DNA of 57,129 bases from Alistipes sp. (lineage in GTDB: Bacteria; Bacteroidota; Bacteroidia; Bacteroidales; Rikenellaceae), in the NCBI GenBank assembly GCA_029059935.1, contig JAIDUZ010000025.1, positions 1 to 57,129 of the forward strand, read 5' to 3'. The position numbers were made by a program, and so were the translations under genes. How positions within the stretch are numbered: position 1 is the stretch's first letter; each line of letters begins with the position of its first letter. A model generated the notes under the pieces. That model searched no databases. It was not told the origin of the DNA and saw nothing but the letters and a program-made list of their open reading frames with translations. Positions 26,422-36,700 of the stretch are shown here, in pieces.

Positions 26422-28521
26422 CTATTCGGTTTTGGTCAGAATTTCGAATCCGTGGGGCGGAAGCTCGACGAAGAACTCCCCCGCAGGCGAGAGGCCGAAA
26501 CCGGCCCCAAAGTTAGCTTTAAATTCCGGATTTCCGGCAAAAAAGGCGGGAAGAGTGCAGGCGATGCGCTGCGGCCGGTCGCCGAAGTTGAGCGCCACGA
26601 GCGCGACATCGCCCATGTAGACGCGGGCGAAGAGCCACGCATCGTCGGTGAGGGAGAGCGTAAACATGTCGCCGTACAAAAGCGGCATGGACGAACGGCG
26701 CAGGTGCGTAAGGGCGCAGGTGAGCTCCTTCGTGGCCTGCTCGCAGGGCGTATAGCCGCCGAAGCGCATCATGCGGCGGTTGTCGGGGTCGTTGCCGCCG
26801 GGCTCGCCGTACTCGTCGCCCTGGTAGATGCAGGGCACCCCGGGGATGGTGCAGTTGAGCGCCTCGACGAGGGCGAGTTTGCGGTAGCCCACCGGGTCGC
26901 CGACGCCGATGGAGCGGGTCCAGCCGGCCAGTTTGGAATCCTCGTCGGGCGAGAGGGCGCCGCCGGCCAGCGAGACGAGGCGCGCCTTGTCGTGGTTGCC
27001 CGTGATGTTGCCCATGGTGTGGTGGGCGCCGTAGACCGCGAGCGAACGGTCGACCTCGCCGCCGAGGTCGCGCACGGAACGGCCGCGCACCACGACGTCG
27101 AGCGCCGTATGGTAGACGTTGAAGTCGAACTGGGCGTCGATCATGCCGCTGCGCACGTAGGAGGCGATCAGCTCGGGCGACCCGTAGGTCTCGCCTATCT
27201 GCCACAGACTGCGGTCGGGGAAGCGGCTCTTCATCTTGCGGCAGAGCATGTGCCAGTAATTCTCGGGAATGTGCTTGCAAGCATCGTGGCGGAAGCCGTC
27301 GAGGTCGTATTCGGCGAGCCAGTAGAGCGCCGAATCGGTCATGGGCGCGCACACCTCCCCGCGTTCGAGGTCGAGCGAGGGAATGTGCTCGTCGAACCAC
27401 GTGGTGAGGCGCTCGTCGTCCCACAAGCCGAGGTTCTTGCGCCCGTCGGCAAGGTAGAGGGGCGTCACCCAGTCGGGATGGGCCTGCAAGACGGGCGAAT
27501 GGATGTGCAGGTGGTTGGCCACGTAGTCGAGGATGACGTTCATGCCGCGGGCATGGGCCGCGTCGAGCAGGGCCCGGAACTCGTCGGGCGTGCCGAAGCG
27601 GTCGTCGAGCTGCGTGGTGTAGACGGGCCAGTAGCCGTGGTAGCCCGAGAAGCGGGTGAAAGGCTCCTGATTGAGCCCCCAGGCGTCGCGCGGGTTCTGC
27701 GTAACGGGCGAAATCCACAAGGTCGAGATGCCCAGCGAATCGAAGAAACCGGCCTCGATACGCTGCGTGATGCCGCACAGGTCGCCGCCCTGGTAGTCGA
27801 CCTGCGGGAGGACGTCGTCGCGCCGCAGCGGCGCATCGTTGGCGGGATTACCGTTGTCGAAACGGTCGATCATCAGCGAATAGAGCACCTGCGCCTGCTT
27901 GTCGCGGCGCGTGAGCTGCGCGGCATCGACCACGGGGCGCCCCTTTGCGAGCGGAACGAGCAGATCGTTGAAGCGGGCGCTGTCCGAAGCGGCGAAGACC
28001 CGCAGCCACGACCGGTCGGCCCGGCCGGCATCGGCAGGAAGAGTGACTACTACCCCGCTGCCGCTTATGGCAACATACTCCTCGGGCAGGCGGCAGTTCT
28101 GCCACAAGGCGACGACCTGCCGGGGCGCCTGCGAAGTTTTCACCTGTATTCTTGAGCCGTCGCATCCCTCGGAGAAAGCCCGGGCCTCGGGTGCACGCCC
28201 GCCGCCGAGCGCGACGACGGAGAGGCACCGGCCGCCGGACCACGCCTCGAACGTGGCGACGAACGGCCCCTCGGGAGCGGTAATGACGAACTCGGTCCAC
28301 CCCTCGGCGGCCGGCTCGATGCGGAGCAGGGACGAAGTGATCGAATCGGCCCGCTCCCACTGCGGAAGAAAATCGGTCAGCAACAACCGGTTGACACCGG
28401 GCTGCAACCGGGCCGGCACGATGGGTTCGGCCTGGCCGGCGAGGGGCGCATCGGCGAAGATGAGGGGACGGCAGCCGCAAAACGAAGCGGCGGCCAACAA
28501 CAAACAGAGAATCCGTTTCAT
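26422..28521 (-). CDS. GH13 alpha-amylase-family protein, large, lipoprotein-like
   Basis: 699 aa. The signal MKRILCLLLAAASFCGC has Cys15/Cys17 as possible lipidation sites. About 200 N-terminal residues form beta-rich, CBM-like sequence before the barrel (QVLYSLMIDRFDNGNPAND). Catalytic residues are Asp413 (DGFRHD), Glu444 (QIGETYG) and Asp511 (TGNHD). Signature segments such as GGDLCGI and LDYVANHLHIHS suggest an alpha-amylase or debranching-type GH13, but exact specificity cannot be called. It lies six bases after the SusG-like gene and four before the next GH13 gene, which fits translational coupling. Confidence 0.88.
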   Translation of the reverse strand: MKRILCLLLAAASFCGCRPLIFADAPLAGQAEPIVPARLQPGVNRLLLTDFLPQWERADSITSSLLRIEPAAEGWTEFVITAPEGPFVATFEAWSGGRCLSVVALGGGRAPEARAFSEGCDGSRIQVKTSQAPRQVVALWQNCRLPEEYVAISGSGVVVTLPADAGRADRSWLRVFAASDSARFNDLLVPLAKGRPVVDAAQLTRRDKQAQVLYSLMIDRFDNGNPANDAPLRRDDVLPQVDYQGGDLCGITQRIEAGFFDSLGISTLWISPVTQNPRDAWGLNQEPFTRFSGYHGYWPVYTTQLDDRFGTPDEFRALLDAAHARGMNVILDYVANHLHIHSPVLQAHPDWVTPLYLADGRKNLGLWDDERLTTWFDEHIPSLDLERGEVCAPMTDSALYWLAEYDLDGFRHDACKHIPENYWHMLCRKMKSRFPDRSLWQIGETYGSPELIASYVRSGMIDAQFDFNVYHTALDVVVRGRSVRDLGGEVDRSLAVYGAHHTMGNITGNHDKARLVSLAGGALSPDEDSKLAGWTRSIGVGDPVGYRKLALVEALNCTIPGVPCIYQGDEYGEPGGNDPDNRRMMRFGGYTPCEQATKELTCALTHLRRSSMPLLYGDMFTLSLTDDAWLFARVYMGDVALVALNFGDRPQRIACTLPAFFAGNPEFKANFGAGFGLSPAGEFFVELPPHGFEILTKTE

Positions 28522-28527
28522 GGCCGG

Positions 28528-30816
28528 CTATTTCAAGAGCAAGACGACCGACGAATAGGCCCCCAAGCGCACCGACGAAGCGTCGCCGAACGAACCCGAG
28601 ACGCTGTTGAGCGTGGCGACGGCCTTGTCGACGGCATCGGTGAGCGGAAGGCTGACGGAGGCCGACGAGAAATTGTGGAGGACGAGCATGCGCTGGTCGC
28701 CCGCGGTGCGGTACCAGGCGGCGATCTGCCGGTACTGCGTATTGTCGGCATTGTAGACCGGATGTTCGGTCATGGCGCCCGAAGCGAGTGCCGGATAGGT
28801 ATTGCGCAGAGTGCCGAACGTACGGTAGACCTGCAAGAGGGAGGTTTTGTCGGCCTCCTGCGCTGCGACGTCGGCCACCGACTTCATGCCGGCGAAGACC
28901 TTCGCGGCGTCGACGGGCTCGGGGGTGTGGCTGTCGCCCCACTTCATGGGGTGGCGGACATACTCGTCGCCGCCCTCCTTGGTGCCGACGAACCCCAGCT
29001 CCTCGCCCTGATAGACGTAGGGCGAACCGCACGAAGTGAGGAGCACGGCGCCGGCCAGCCTGGCCTTGGCAACGGACCCTTGAAGCTCCGACAGGGCGCG
29101 GTCCTCGTCGTGGTTGGAGAGCTTGGTGGCCTCGATGAAGTCGGGGCGCACCTTGGCGTAGGCCTCGCGGTAGGAGAGGATGTCGCGGGCGAAATAACAC
29201 CCGGTGGAGGTGTTGAGCCCATCGCGGAGCCGCCACCAGTAATCGAACTCGAAGAGAGCGGGCAGCCCGGAGTAATAGGGCGCCACGCGGTCGTAGCTGT
29301 CGTACATTTCGCCCACCATGTAGATGTCGTCGGCATGGAGGGTGCGGTAATGGGCGTTGACGGCGTCGTAGAAAGCCTTCCAGAACCGGGGATTCTCGTC
29401 GGAATAACCGTTGTGGTAGACATGCTTGGCGCCGTCGAGACGCAGTCCGTCGATGCCCAAACCGATCCACTTGGCGGCCGAGTTGCAGACGGCCCCGAAA
29501 GCGGGCGAATCGGCACACGTTTCGACGGCGCCGTAGTCGAGGTCGGCGAACCACGAAGTCCAGAAATGGGAGTGGTACATGACCGACGACATATAGGGCA
29601 TCAGCACGTCGACGGGGTCGACCGACGCCGTGTTGGCGACGAGCGTCATGGGCTCGCCCCAGGCGAGCGTACTGCTGCCGGCGGCGGCGCCGAACTTGGT
29701 GCCGGCGGTCCAGGCCGTGGCGGAGGTGCGGACGAGGAAGCCCCACGACGATTCGAACCTGAGCGACAAGGTGTAGAGTCCGTCGCCGGCGTCGTAGAAC
29801 TCGACGCATTCGCCGGGGTCGCCGAGGAAGAGATATTTGCCGCTCGACGGCGTACCGCTGTTCTCGACGGCGTCGACCTGCTCGACCGTGACGGTCTTCT
29901 TGGTCCAGTCGAGCGTGAACTTCACGTTGGGCGTCGCATCGCCCCCGGCGACGGTCGCATACCACTGGTTGGCGTCGTAACCTGCGGCACCCTCGGTAGC
30001 GATCATGGGAATCTTGCCGTCCCGGATGTCCTGCCGGGGATTGTCGGAGAGGACGTAATAACTGCGGTAAGGGCTGTCGGGATTGCGGACAGCGTCGAGG
30101 AACCACGGATGCTCCTTGCTGGTGTGGTTGATGACATAGTCCATATAGACCTTGATGCCGCGGGCGTGGGCGGCGTCGATCAACTCCTTGAAATCGGCCT
30201 CGGAACCGAAGCGCGGGTCGAGGGACTCGTAGTCCTCGACATCGTAGCCGTGGTAGGAAGCGGCGGGATGGGCGGGCGAGAGCCACAGAGCGCCGACGCC
30301 CAAGGCTTCGAGGTAGTCGAGCTTGTCGACGATGCCGCGGAAGTCGCCCACGCCGTCGCCGTCGGAATCGGCAAAGGCGTAAATCAGAATCTGATAGGTG
30401 ATGTCGGCGCGCTTCTCGCCGTCCCACGGTTCGGGGTCGGCAGCGAGCTGCTCGGCGGCCATGTCCGACTGGACGACGGAGACGACGACCGGCTCGGCGC
30501 CCTCGGCGCGGAGGGTGAGCTGCGTGGAACGCGGAGCACCCGAAGCGTTGGCGGCGACGGATACCTGCACGGTGCGGTCGCCCGAACCCGACGAAACATC
30601 GGTCTGGCACCAGGCATCGGCGGCGGCAATCATCCATTTCCGGGCCGAAGAGCTCACTTCGAGGGGCAGCACATCGCTGTCGGCGAAGAACTCCAGGCTT
30701 GCGGGCGAAGCCGAGAGCGTGACGGAGCCGCTGTCGGAACCGGCAGGGTCGCTGCCGCAGGCACAGCCGAAGCCCGCCACAGAGAGGCAGAACAAAAGAG
30801 CGAGAAATCGTTTCAT
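28528..30816 (-). CDS. susG: Surface alpha-amylase, SusG-like (GH13 with BACON and inserted domain)
   Basis: 762 aa with a lipoprotein signal (Cys18 or Cys20 in GFGCAC). A BACON-like Ig domain (about 30-115) precedes the GH13 barrel. The triad is Asp461 (DGLRLD), Glu503 (MVGEMYD) and Asp570 (LSNHDED). An insertion of about 110 residues (about 285-395, KYLFLGDPGECVEFYDAG) interrupts the barrel between HTSKEHPWF and the nucleophile, at the place where Bacteroides SusG carries its CBM58 starch-binding domain. It should cut starch at the cell surface to feed SusC. It lies 150 bp after susE and is followed by four more GH13 genes. Confidence 0.92.
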   Translation of the reverse strand: MKRFLALLFCLSVAGFGCACGSDPAGSDSGSVTLSASPASLEFFADSDVLPLEVSSSARKWMIAAADAWCQTDVSSGSGDRTVQVSVAANASGAPRSTQLTLRAEGAEPVVVSVVQSDMAAEQLAADPEPWDGEKRADITYQILIYAFADSDGDGVGDFRGIVDKLDYLEALGVGALWLSPAHPAASYHGYDVEDYESLDPRFGSEADFKELIDAAHARGIKVYMDYVINHTSKEHPWFLDAVRNPDSPYRSYYVLSDNPRQDIRDGKIPMIATEGAAGYDANQWYATVAGGDATPNVKFTLDWTKKTVTVEQVDAVENSGTPSSGKYLFLGDPGECVEFYDAGDGLYTLSLRFESSWGFLVRTSATAWTAGTKFGAAAGSSTLAWGEPMTLVANTASVDPVDVLMPYMSSVMYHSHFWTSWFADLDYGAVETCADSPAFGAVCNSAAKWIGLGIDGLRLDGAKHVYHNGYSDENPRFWKAFYDAVNAHYRTLHADDIYMVGEMYDSYDRVAPYYSGLPALFEFDYWWRLRDGLNTSTGCYFARDILSYREAYAKVRPDFIEATKLSNHDEDRALSELQGSVAKARLAGAVLLTSCGSPYVYQGEELGFVGTKEGGDEYVRHPMKWGDSHTPEPVDAAKVFAGMKSVADVAAQEADKTSLLQVYRTFGTLRNTYPALASGAMTEHPVYNADNTQYRQIAAWYRTAGDQRMLVLHNFSSASVSLPLTDAVDKAVATLNSVSGSFGDASSVRLGAYSSVVLLLK

Positions 30817-30967
30817 GGTTTTGGGAAAATAGCGGTTGAGGGAGGCAGGAAGAACGAGACGGGCCGCTCCGAGCGGAACGGCCCGGTCTTCCGTAGCGGC
30901 CGGAGGGTCGGTCAGAACCCTCCGGCCTGTATGTCGACGGCACGAAGCGGCCGTCGGGAGATGCACG

Positions 30968-32077
30968 CTACTCGGTCGGCTCGGGCTGGTCGTACATCTT
31001 CTCGCTGAAGACGATTTCCGACTTGTTCAGGTCGAGATAGACGCGGTAGTTGCCGGCCTTGACGGCGATGTTGCCACCACCCTGAGCACAGTCGGCACCC
31101 CAGTTGAGACCCCAGGCCGCATCGGCGCGGAACTTCAGACCGCCGTCGCTTGCAACCTCGATGTCGGCGTAGAAACGCACCTTGAGCGGGTTGTACTCCA
31201 TGACGACGTCGCCGCCCCAACCGTTGAAGTCGCCGATGATGCCGATCTGGTCGGCACCCCACTGCTGGGTGAGCACGAGCGTCGACTTGTTGAACGAGAA
31301 GGAATAGAAACGCTTGGAATAATGCTGGATATTCTTGCTGCCACCGGCGGCAATCAACTGCACCGTTTTGGCTTCCGCCTCGTCGACATCCGCGTCGAAC
31401 TCATGGTCGGCACCCCAGTTGCAGGAATCTTCCCAACCGGCGATACCCGTAACTTTGAATCCGTTGGCGGCCTTGGCACCGAAGTCGACGACGCCGGTGT
31501 AGACGCCTTTCTTGTCGTAGTCGTAGAGGAACTGCGAAGCACCGTGGTTCCAGCTGCAGTAATCGCCGATAATCCAGACGTGGCCGTAGAGGTCGACGTC
31601 GAGCACCTCGGCATTATAGGGCGTGAAGAGGGCGCTGACGATGTTGGAGAGGCTCTCCGTACCCTCGACGACGGCACCCTTGCTGTCGATCATCGAAACG
31701 CCTATCTGAAGATAGACCGTCGCCTCGGTGCCGGGCTCGCCGCCGGCATTGATAAGGGCGGCATTGAGATCCTTGGCCGTGGCGGTCAACTCCTGCTCGC
31801 CTACTGCGGCAGCCACCGTCTGGCGTCCCTCCATGGTCTCCGAAAGCGCCGCGTAGAGCGTGCAGGCCGTCGGAGCCTGCAAGCCGAAATCGGGCTGCGT
31901 ATAGGCCACCGTCACGGCGGGGCCGTCGACGGCGAGCGCACCGGCGCCCGTCACCTCGCCCGCCACGGGCGCCACGACATTGCCGGGGATGTACTGCGCA
32001 TCGATATGATCCTGCTCGCACGCGGTCAGCGCGAGACCGGCCCATGCGAAGAGTGCTATGCTGAATAACTTTTTCAT
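30968..32077 (-). CDS. susE: SusE-like surface starch-binding lipoprotein
   Basis: 369 aa with a lipoprotein signal ending LALTAC (Cys20). The N-terminal Ig-like domain (about 35-150) is followed by two repeated beta-sandwich units: VWIIGDYCSWNHGASQF with its strand partners, and IGIIGDFNGWGGDVVMEY. Both carry the Trp-rich signature of SusE/SusF starch-binding modules. It holds malto-oligosaccharides at the surface, next to SusC/D. Its position directly after susD fits SusE. It has two C-terminal binding units, as in Bacteroides SusE, against three in SusF. Confidence 0.9.
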   Translation of the reverse strand: MKKLFSIALFAWAGLALTACEQDHIDAQYIPGNVVAPVAGEVTGAGALAVDGPAVTVAYTQPDFGLQAPTACTLYAALSETMEGRQTVAAAVGEQELTATAKDLNAALINAGGEPGTEATVYLQIGVSMIDSKGAVVEGTESLSNIVSALFTPYNAEVLDVDLYGHVWIIGDYCSWNHGASQFLYDYDKKGVYTGVVDFGAKAANGFKVTGIAGWEDSCNWGADHEFDADVDEAEAKTVQLIAAGGSKNIQHYSKRFYSFSFNKSTLVLTQQWGADQIGIIGDFNGWGGDVVMEYNPLKVRFYADIEVASDGGLKFRADAAWGLNWGADCAQGGGNIAVKAGNYRVYLDLNKSEIVFSEKMYDQPEPTE

Positions 32078-32115
32078 TGTGATCGATTGTTAGATTGGTA
32101 ATTGCGGGAAAGGGA

Positions 32116-33708
32116 TCAGTAACCCGGATTCTGCGTCAGCTTGCCGCTGGCGTTGATGTCGGAGGGAACCAGCGGCATCAGATTGCGGTAATCCTCGACG
32201 GCGCGGCCCTCCTTGACGGCGCCCTTCCACTGCCAGCAGTAGTCGCCCGTGGTGAACTGGCCGAAGCGGATGAGGTCCTGACGGCGCGTGCACTCCCAGT
32301 AGAGCTCGCGGGCGCGCTCGTCCAGAACGTCCTGCAACGAATAGGCATCCAGCGGGTCGAGACCGGCGCGCTCGCGCACGTCGTTCAAAGCCTCCAGGCC
32401 GTCGGCCTCAACGGCCCCGCCGCGCTTGGCGCACTCGGCCAGCATCAGGTAGGCGTCGGCCGCGCGGAACATGGGGAAGTCGGTATCGACGAACGTACCG
32501 TCCTGACCGGGCGTGCCGTCATGATTGAGATTTTTGAACTTCAAAGACTTGTAACCGCCTTCGCCCTCGGAGGGATCGTACAAGGAAACGTTGTCGACGC
32601 TCTTGCCGTATTTGGTGTAGAACATGGCGCGGGCATCCTTGGCCTCGTCGAACTTGTCGGAGAAATCCTTGGTGAGCGACAGGCCGCCCCAGCCCGAGGC
32701 GGAAAGGCCCATGGTGGACATGTCGAAACCCGAAGCGGGCAAAGCGGCCGAGATGATGAAGTTGGTGCAACCGTACGAACGCACGCTGATGCCGTCCTGC
32801 GGAACGACGAAGATGATTTCGTCGCCCAGATAGGTAACATTGTTCGTCCAGAGGTGGTTGTCGGCCATGAAGAGCTCGGCGTAGTTGGCGTGCAGGGAGT
32901 AATCGGCCATAATCTCCTCGCAGAGCTTGGCGCACTCGGCATAGTGGCTGCCGCAGCCCCACACCTCGGCATTGAGGTAGACCTTGGCCAGAATCATGCG
33001 GACCAAACCTTTGTCGCCGCGGCCGTAGACGTTCTGACCGGCCTCGGCCAAATCGGCACCGTCCAACAGTTCGGTACACTCCTTGACGAGCCATGCGTAG
33101 AGGTCGGCGCGCGAAATCTGCGCGGGTCCTTCAGCGCCCACCACGTTGTTCTCGGTGGAGAAAGGCACGTTGCCGAAGATGTCGATGGCGTGGTAGTAGC
33201 TCAGCGCACGCAGCGCACGGGCCTCGGCCACGAACTCGGCACGCTTGGGAAACTCGGAAGCGGCGAGCGCAGCGCTGTTGGCACGGCGGATGAACTCGTT
33301 GCAAAGGCTCACCTGATAGAAGACACGGTAGTACATCGAGGTGATGAACTGGTTGGTAGTGGTCCAGTTCATGTGGTGGATGTCCTGCAAACCGACATCG
33401 CCCCAGCAGCAGGTAGCCTCGTCGGTGGTCAGCACCTGCATGTTGAACAGGGCGCGGACATACTGTCCGAAGCCGCCGTCGACACCCGAGATGTCGGGGT
33501 CGCCGTTGGGGCCGTGCGACGAACTGACGGCCAGACCCTGGTAGCACTTGGCCAGCAGCGCCTCGTAAGCGTCCTGCGAATCGAGCACCTCCTCCGGAAG
33601 CTGGATGTTCTCGTCGATGGGCGTGGTATCCAGATCGCCGACGCAGGAACCCAGACCCAGCGTAAGGGCGGCCGCGGCGGTCATCAACAACACTTTATAG
33701 CTTTTCAT
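32116..33708 (-). CDS. susD: SusD/RagB-family glycan-binding lipoprotein
   Basis: 530 aa with signal peptide and lipobox LGSC (Cys22). The SusD signatures are visible: an N-terminal TPR-like helical part (YEALLAKCYQGLAV, RALRALSYYHAIDIFGNVPF) and a C-terminal RxDLIRFGQF motif in CTRRQDLIRFGQFTTG. SusD forms the lid over SusC and delivers starch fragments. It follows susC by 24 bp, so the pair is coupled. Starch or malto-oligosaccharide as ligand is inferred from the neighbouring enzymes. Confidence 0.95.
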   Translation of the reverse strand: MKSYKVLLMTAAAALTLGLGSCVGDLDTTPIDENIQLPEEVLDSQDAYEALLAKCYQGLAVSSSHGPNGDPDISGVDGGFGQYVRALFNMQVLTTDEATCCWGDVGLQDIHHMNWTTTNQFITSMYYRVFYQVSLCNEFIRRANSAALAASEFPKRAEFVAEARALRALSYYHAIDIFGNVPFSTENNVVGAEGPAQISRADLYAWLVKECTELLDGADLAEAGQNVYGRGDKGLVRMILAKVYLNAEVWGCGSHYAECAKLCEEIMADYSLHANYAELFMADNHLWTNNVTYLGDEIIFVVPQDGISVRSYGCTNFIISAALPASGFDMSTMGLSASGWGGLSLTKDFSDKFDEAKDARAMFYTKYGKSVDNVSLYDPSEGEGGYKSLKFKNLNHDGTPGQDGTFVDTDFPMFRAADAYLMLAECAKRGGAVEADGLEALNDVRERAGLDPLDAYSLQDVLDERARELYWECTRRQDLIRFGQFTTGDYCWQWKGAVKEGRAVEDYRNLMPLVPSDINASGKLTQNPGY

Positions 33709-33732
33709 AACTAAGATTCGTTTTAGGGTGGA

Positions 33733-36700
33733 TTAGAAATTGAACTTCAGACCGAGCATGTAGGTGCGCGGACGGGGATAGAAGTTGTTGTCGATGCCCG
33801 AGAAGATTTCGGGGTCGATGCCCTTGTAGCCCGAGATGGTGGCGACGTTCTGCACGGTGCCGAAGACGCTCAGGTTCATGGGGCGCTTCGACGACTTGCA
33901 GAGGTCGAACCGGTAGCTCAGCGTGATGTTGTCGAGCTTGAGGAACGACGCGTTGCGCACATAGTAGTCGGAGAGGTACTGTGCTTCGGTGAAACCGGCC
34001 TGCATAGCCGACGAATGACGATTGCAGACGAAATTGTTCAGCCAAAGGTCGCGCAGCGAACCGCCGTTGGACTCCACGTTGGCGTAGACGTAGTTGCCGA
34101 CGTTGGCATGGGCCGAGACGGCCAGCGTGAGGGCGCGCCACGAAACGGCGGTGTTGAAGCCGAACGTCACGTCGGGAGCGGCCTTCTTGTAGCAATACTT
34201 GTCGTTGGAATCGACCTTGCCGTCGCCGTTGCGGTCGACGTAGACGCCCTCCATGGGACGGCCGTTCTCATCGTAGACCTGCTGGTAGACGTAGAACGAA
34301 TTGAGCGGCTGGCCGGTCTGCTGCACCTGGCAGGTGACGCCGACGCCGCCCGAGATGCCGCCCGTATCGACACCGTAGTAGTCCTCGCGCTCGTCGTCGG
34401 AAGTCAGACGGGTGATTTTGTTCTTGTTCCAAGCGGTGTTGAAGCCGATGGTCCAGGTCCAGTCGCGGGTCTGCACGGGCACAGCGTTGATTTCGAACTC
34501 GACACCGGTGTTTTCGAGGTCGCCGATGTTGGCGTTGAGGTAGTTGGTGAGGTTGGCACCGGCAGCAACGGGCGTCCAGTTCAGGAGGTCCTTGGTCTTG
34601 CGCTTGTAGAAGTCGATGCTACCGTAGATGCGGCCGTCGAGGAAGCCGTAGTCCAGACCGGCGTTGTAGGTGGTGGTGGTCTCCCACTTCAGGTCGGCGT
34701 TGTAGCCGGCCGGTGTGATGGGAACCATCATATTGTTGCCGAACGGATAGTAGCTGCCCAGCTCGTTGTAGATGTAGGTGGCCAGCGTGGGATAGTCGCC
34801 GGCGTTGAGGTCCTGCTGACCGGTCTGGCCCCAGCTCAGACGCAGCTTGAGGTTGGAGACGGCGCGGACGTCGCGCATGAAAGGCTCGTTGGAGATGTTC
34901 CAGCCCAGAGCCACCGAGGGGAAGAGGCCCCACTTGTTCTCGGAGAAACGCGAGGTGCCGTCGTTACGTACGGTGGCGGTAATCATGTAGCGGCTGTCGA
35001 AAGCGTAGTTGACACGGCCGAAGAACGAGACCAGGAAGTACTCCGACTTCGAAATCTTCGGCTCGGAAAGATAATAGCCGGGGGCATCGGCAGCCGTGCC
35101 GTCGGCCTTGTAAGTCTCGCCGAAGGACGACTTGTAGAAATGCTGCCACGAGTAACCGGCCATGACGTCGAAGCTGTGGCGGCCGATGGTCTTGTTGTAG
35201 TCGGCGTAGAACTCCAGCGTCTGGTCGCGGCGGCGCTGCGAATAGTTGCGGTGGTAGCCCGAACCCGACTGGGTCTTGTCGTGCATGGACTGCTCCGTAT
35301 CGGGAGCCACGTCGACCGTACCTTCCGATTCAGCGTAGTCGAGACCGAGGTTGAGGTTCAGACGCAGGTCTTCGAGACCGTGGATGCGGTAGTCGACCTG
35401 GGCATTGCCGATGAAACGCTTGGCGTTGGCCTCGTCGCGCTTATCGTTGAGCAGCGCCAGGGGGTTCTGCGTAGCCATGGTGTTGCTGTTGGCAACAGTA
35501 TGGTCGGGACGGCCCTCGGCGTCGACACGGCCGTTGTTCCACCACCAGTAGCCGTTCAGGCCGTCGGGGTCGTAGACCGGCTGCGTGGGGTCGAACTGCA
35601 CGGCCTGGCCCACGGCGTCCTGGTTGGCGAAGCGGCTGTCCATGTTCATGCCCTTCGCATTGAGGTTGATGTTGAGGTGGTTGTCGAGCAGGATGGGATT
35701 GAGGTTGACGGTGAGCGTCTCGCGCGTCATGTTGTCGGTGCGGAGCGTACCGTCCTGGTTGAGGTAGCCGAACGACACGCGGTAGGGCATGCGGTTCTTC
35801 TCGCCCATCTTGACGTTGCCCGTCAGGCTGATGTTGGTGTCGTAGGACTGGGCCAGCTGGTAGATTTGCTTCTGCCAGTCGGTGTTGGCCGTGCCGAGGG
35901 CGCGATAGGCGTCGTTGTCGGTGCCGCCCATGTACTGCTCCATGGCCGCACGCATCTGGTCGCCGGTCATGACGTCGACATACTTGGCGTTCTGGCTCAG
36001 CGAAGCGGTGAAGTCGACGGCCACATGGGGAATGGCCGAATCGCTGCCCGAACCCTTCTTGGTGGTGATGATGATGACGCCGTTCGATGCGCGCGAACCG
36101 TAGATGGCCGTGGCGGAAGCATCCTTGAGGATGGTGAAGGTCTCGATGTCGCTGGGATTGATGGAAGCCAGAGCGTTGCTGACGCCGTCGATGCCCGAAT
36201 TGGAGACGGGCAGACCGTCGACCACGATCATGGGGTCCTGCTGGGCGCTGAGCGACGAAGCACCGCGCACGCGGATGGTGGCGGCGCTGCCGGGCTGGCC
36301 GGTGCCGGGGGTGACGACCACGCCGGCGCTCTTGCCGAGCATCAGGTCGGCGGGCGAGGAGACCAGACCCTTGTTGAGCTGGTCGGCCTTGACGGTAGCC
36401 ACCGAACCGGTCATGTCGTTCTTCTTGACGGCACCGTAACCGATGACCACCACCTCGTCGAGGGCCATGAGGTCCTCTTCGAGAACCACGCGCACAAGGT
36501 CGGACGACGACGCTACGCGCTGGACGGTCTTGTAACCGATGTAACTTACTTCGACCACCGACTGCGGATTCTTCACCGTGATGGCGAAGCTGCCGTCGAA
36601 GTCGGTCGTCACACCGTTGACGGTGCCCTGCTCGATGACGGAGGCGCCGAGAACGGGATTGCCGGAGTTGTCAACGACAACGCCGTTGACCGTGTACTTT

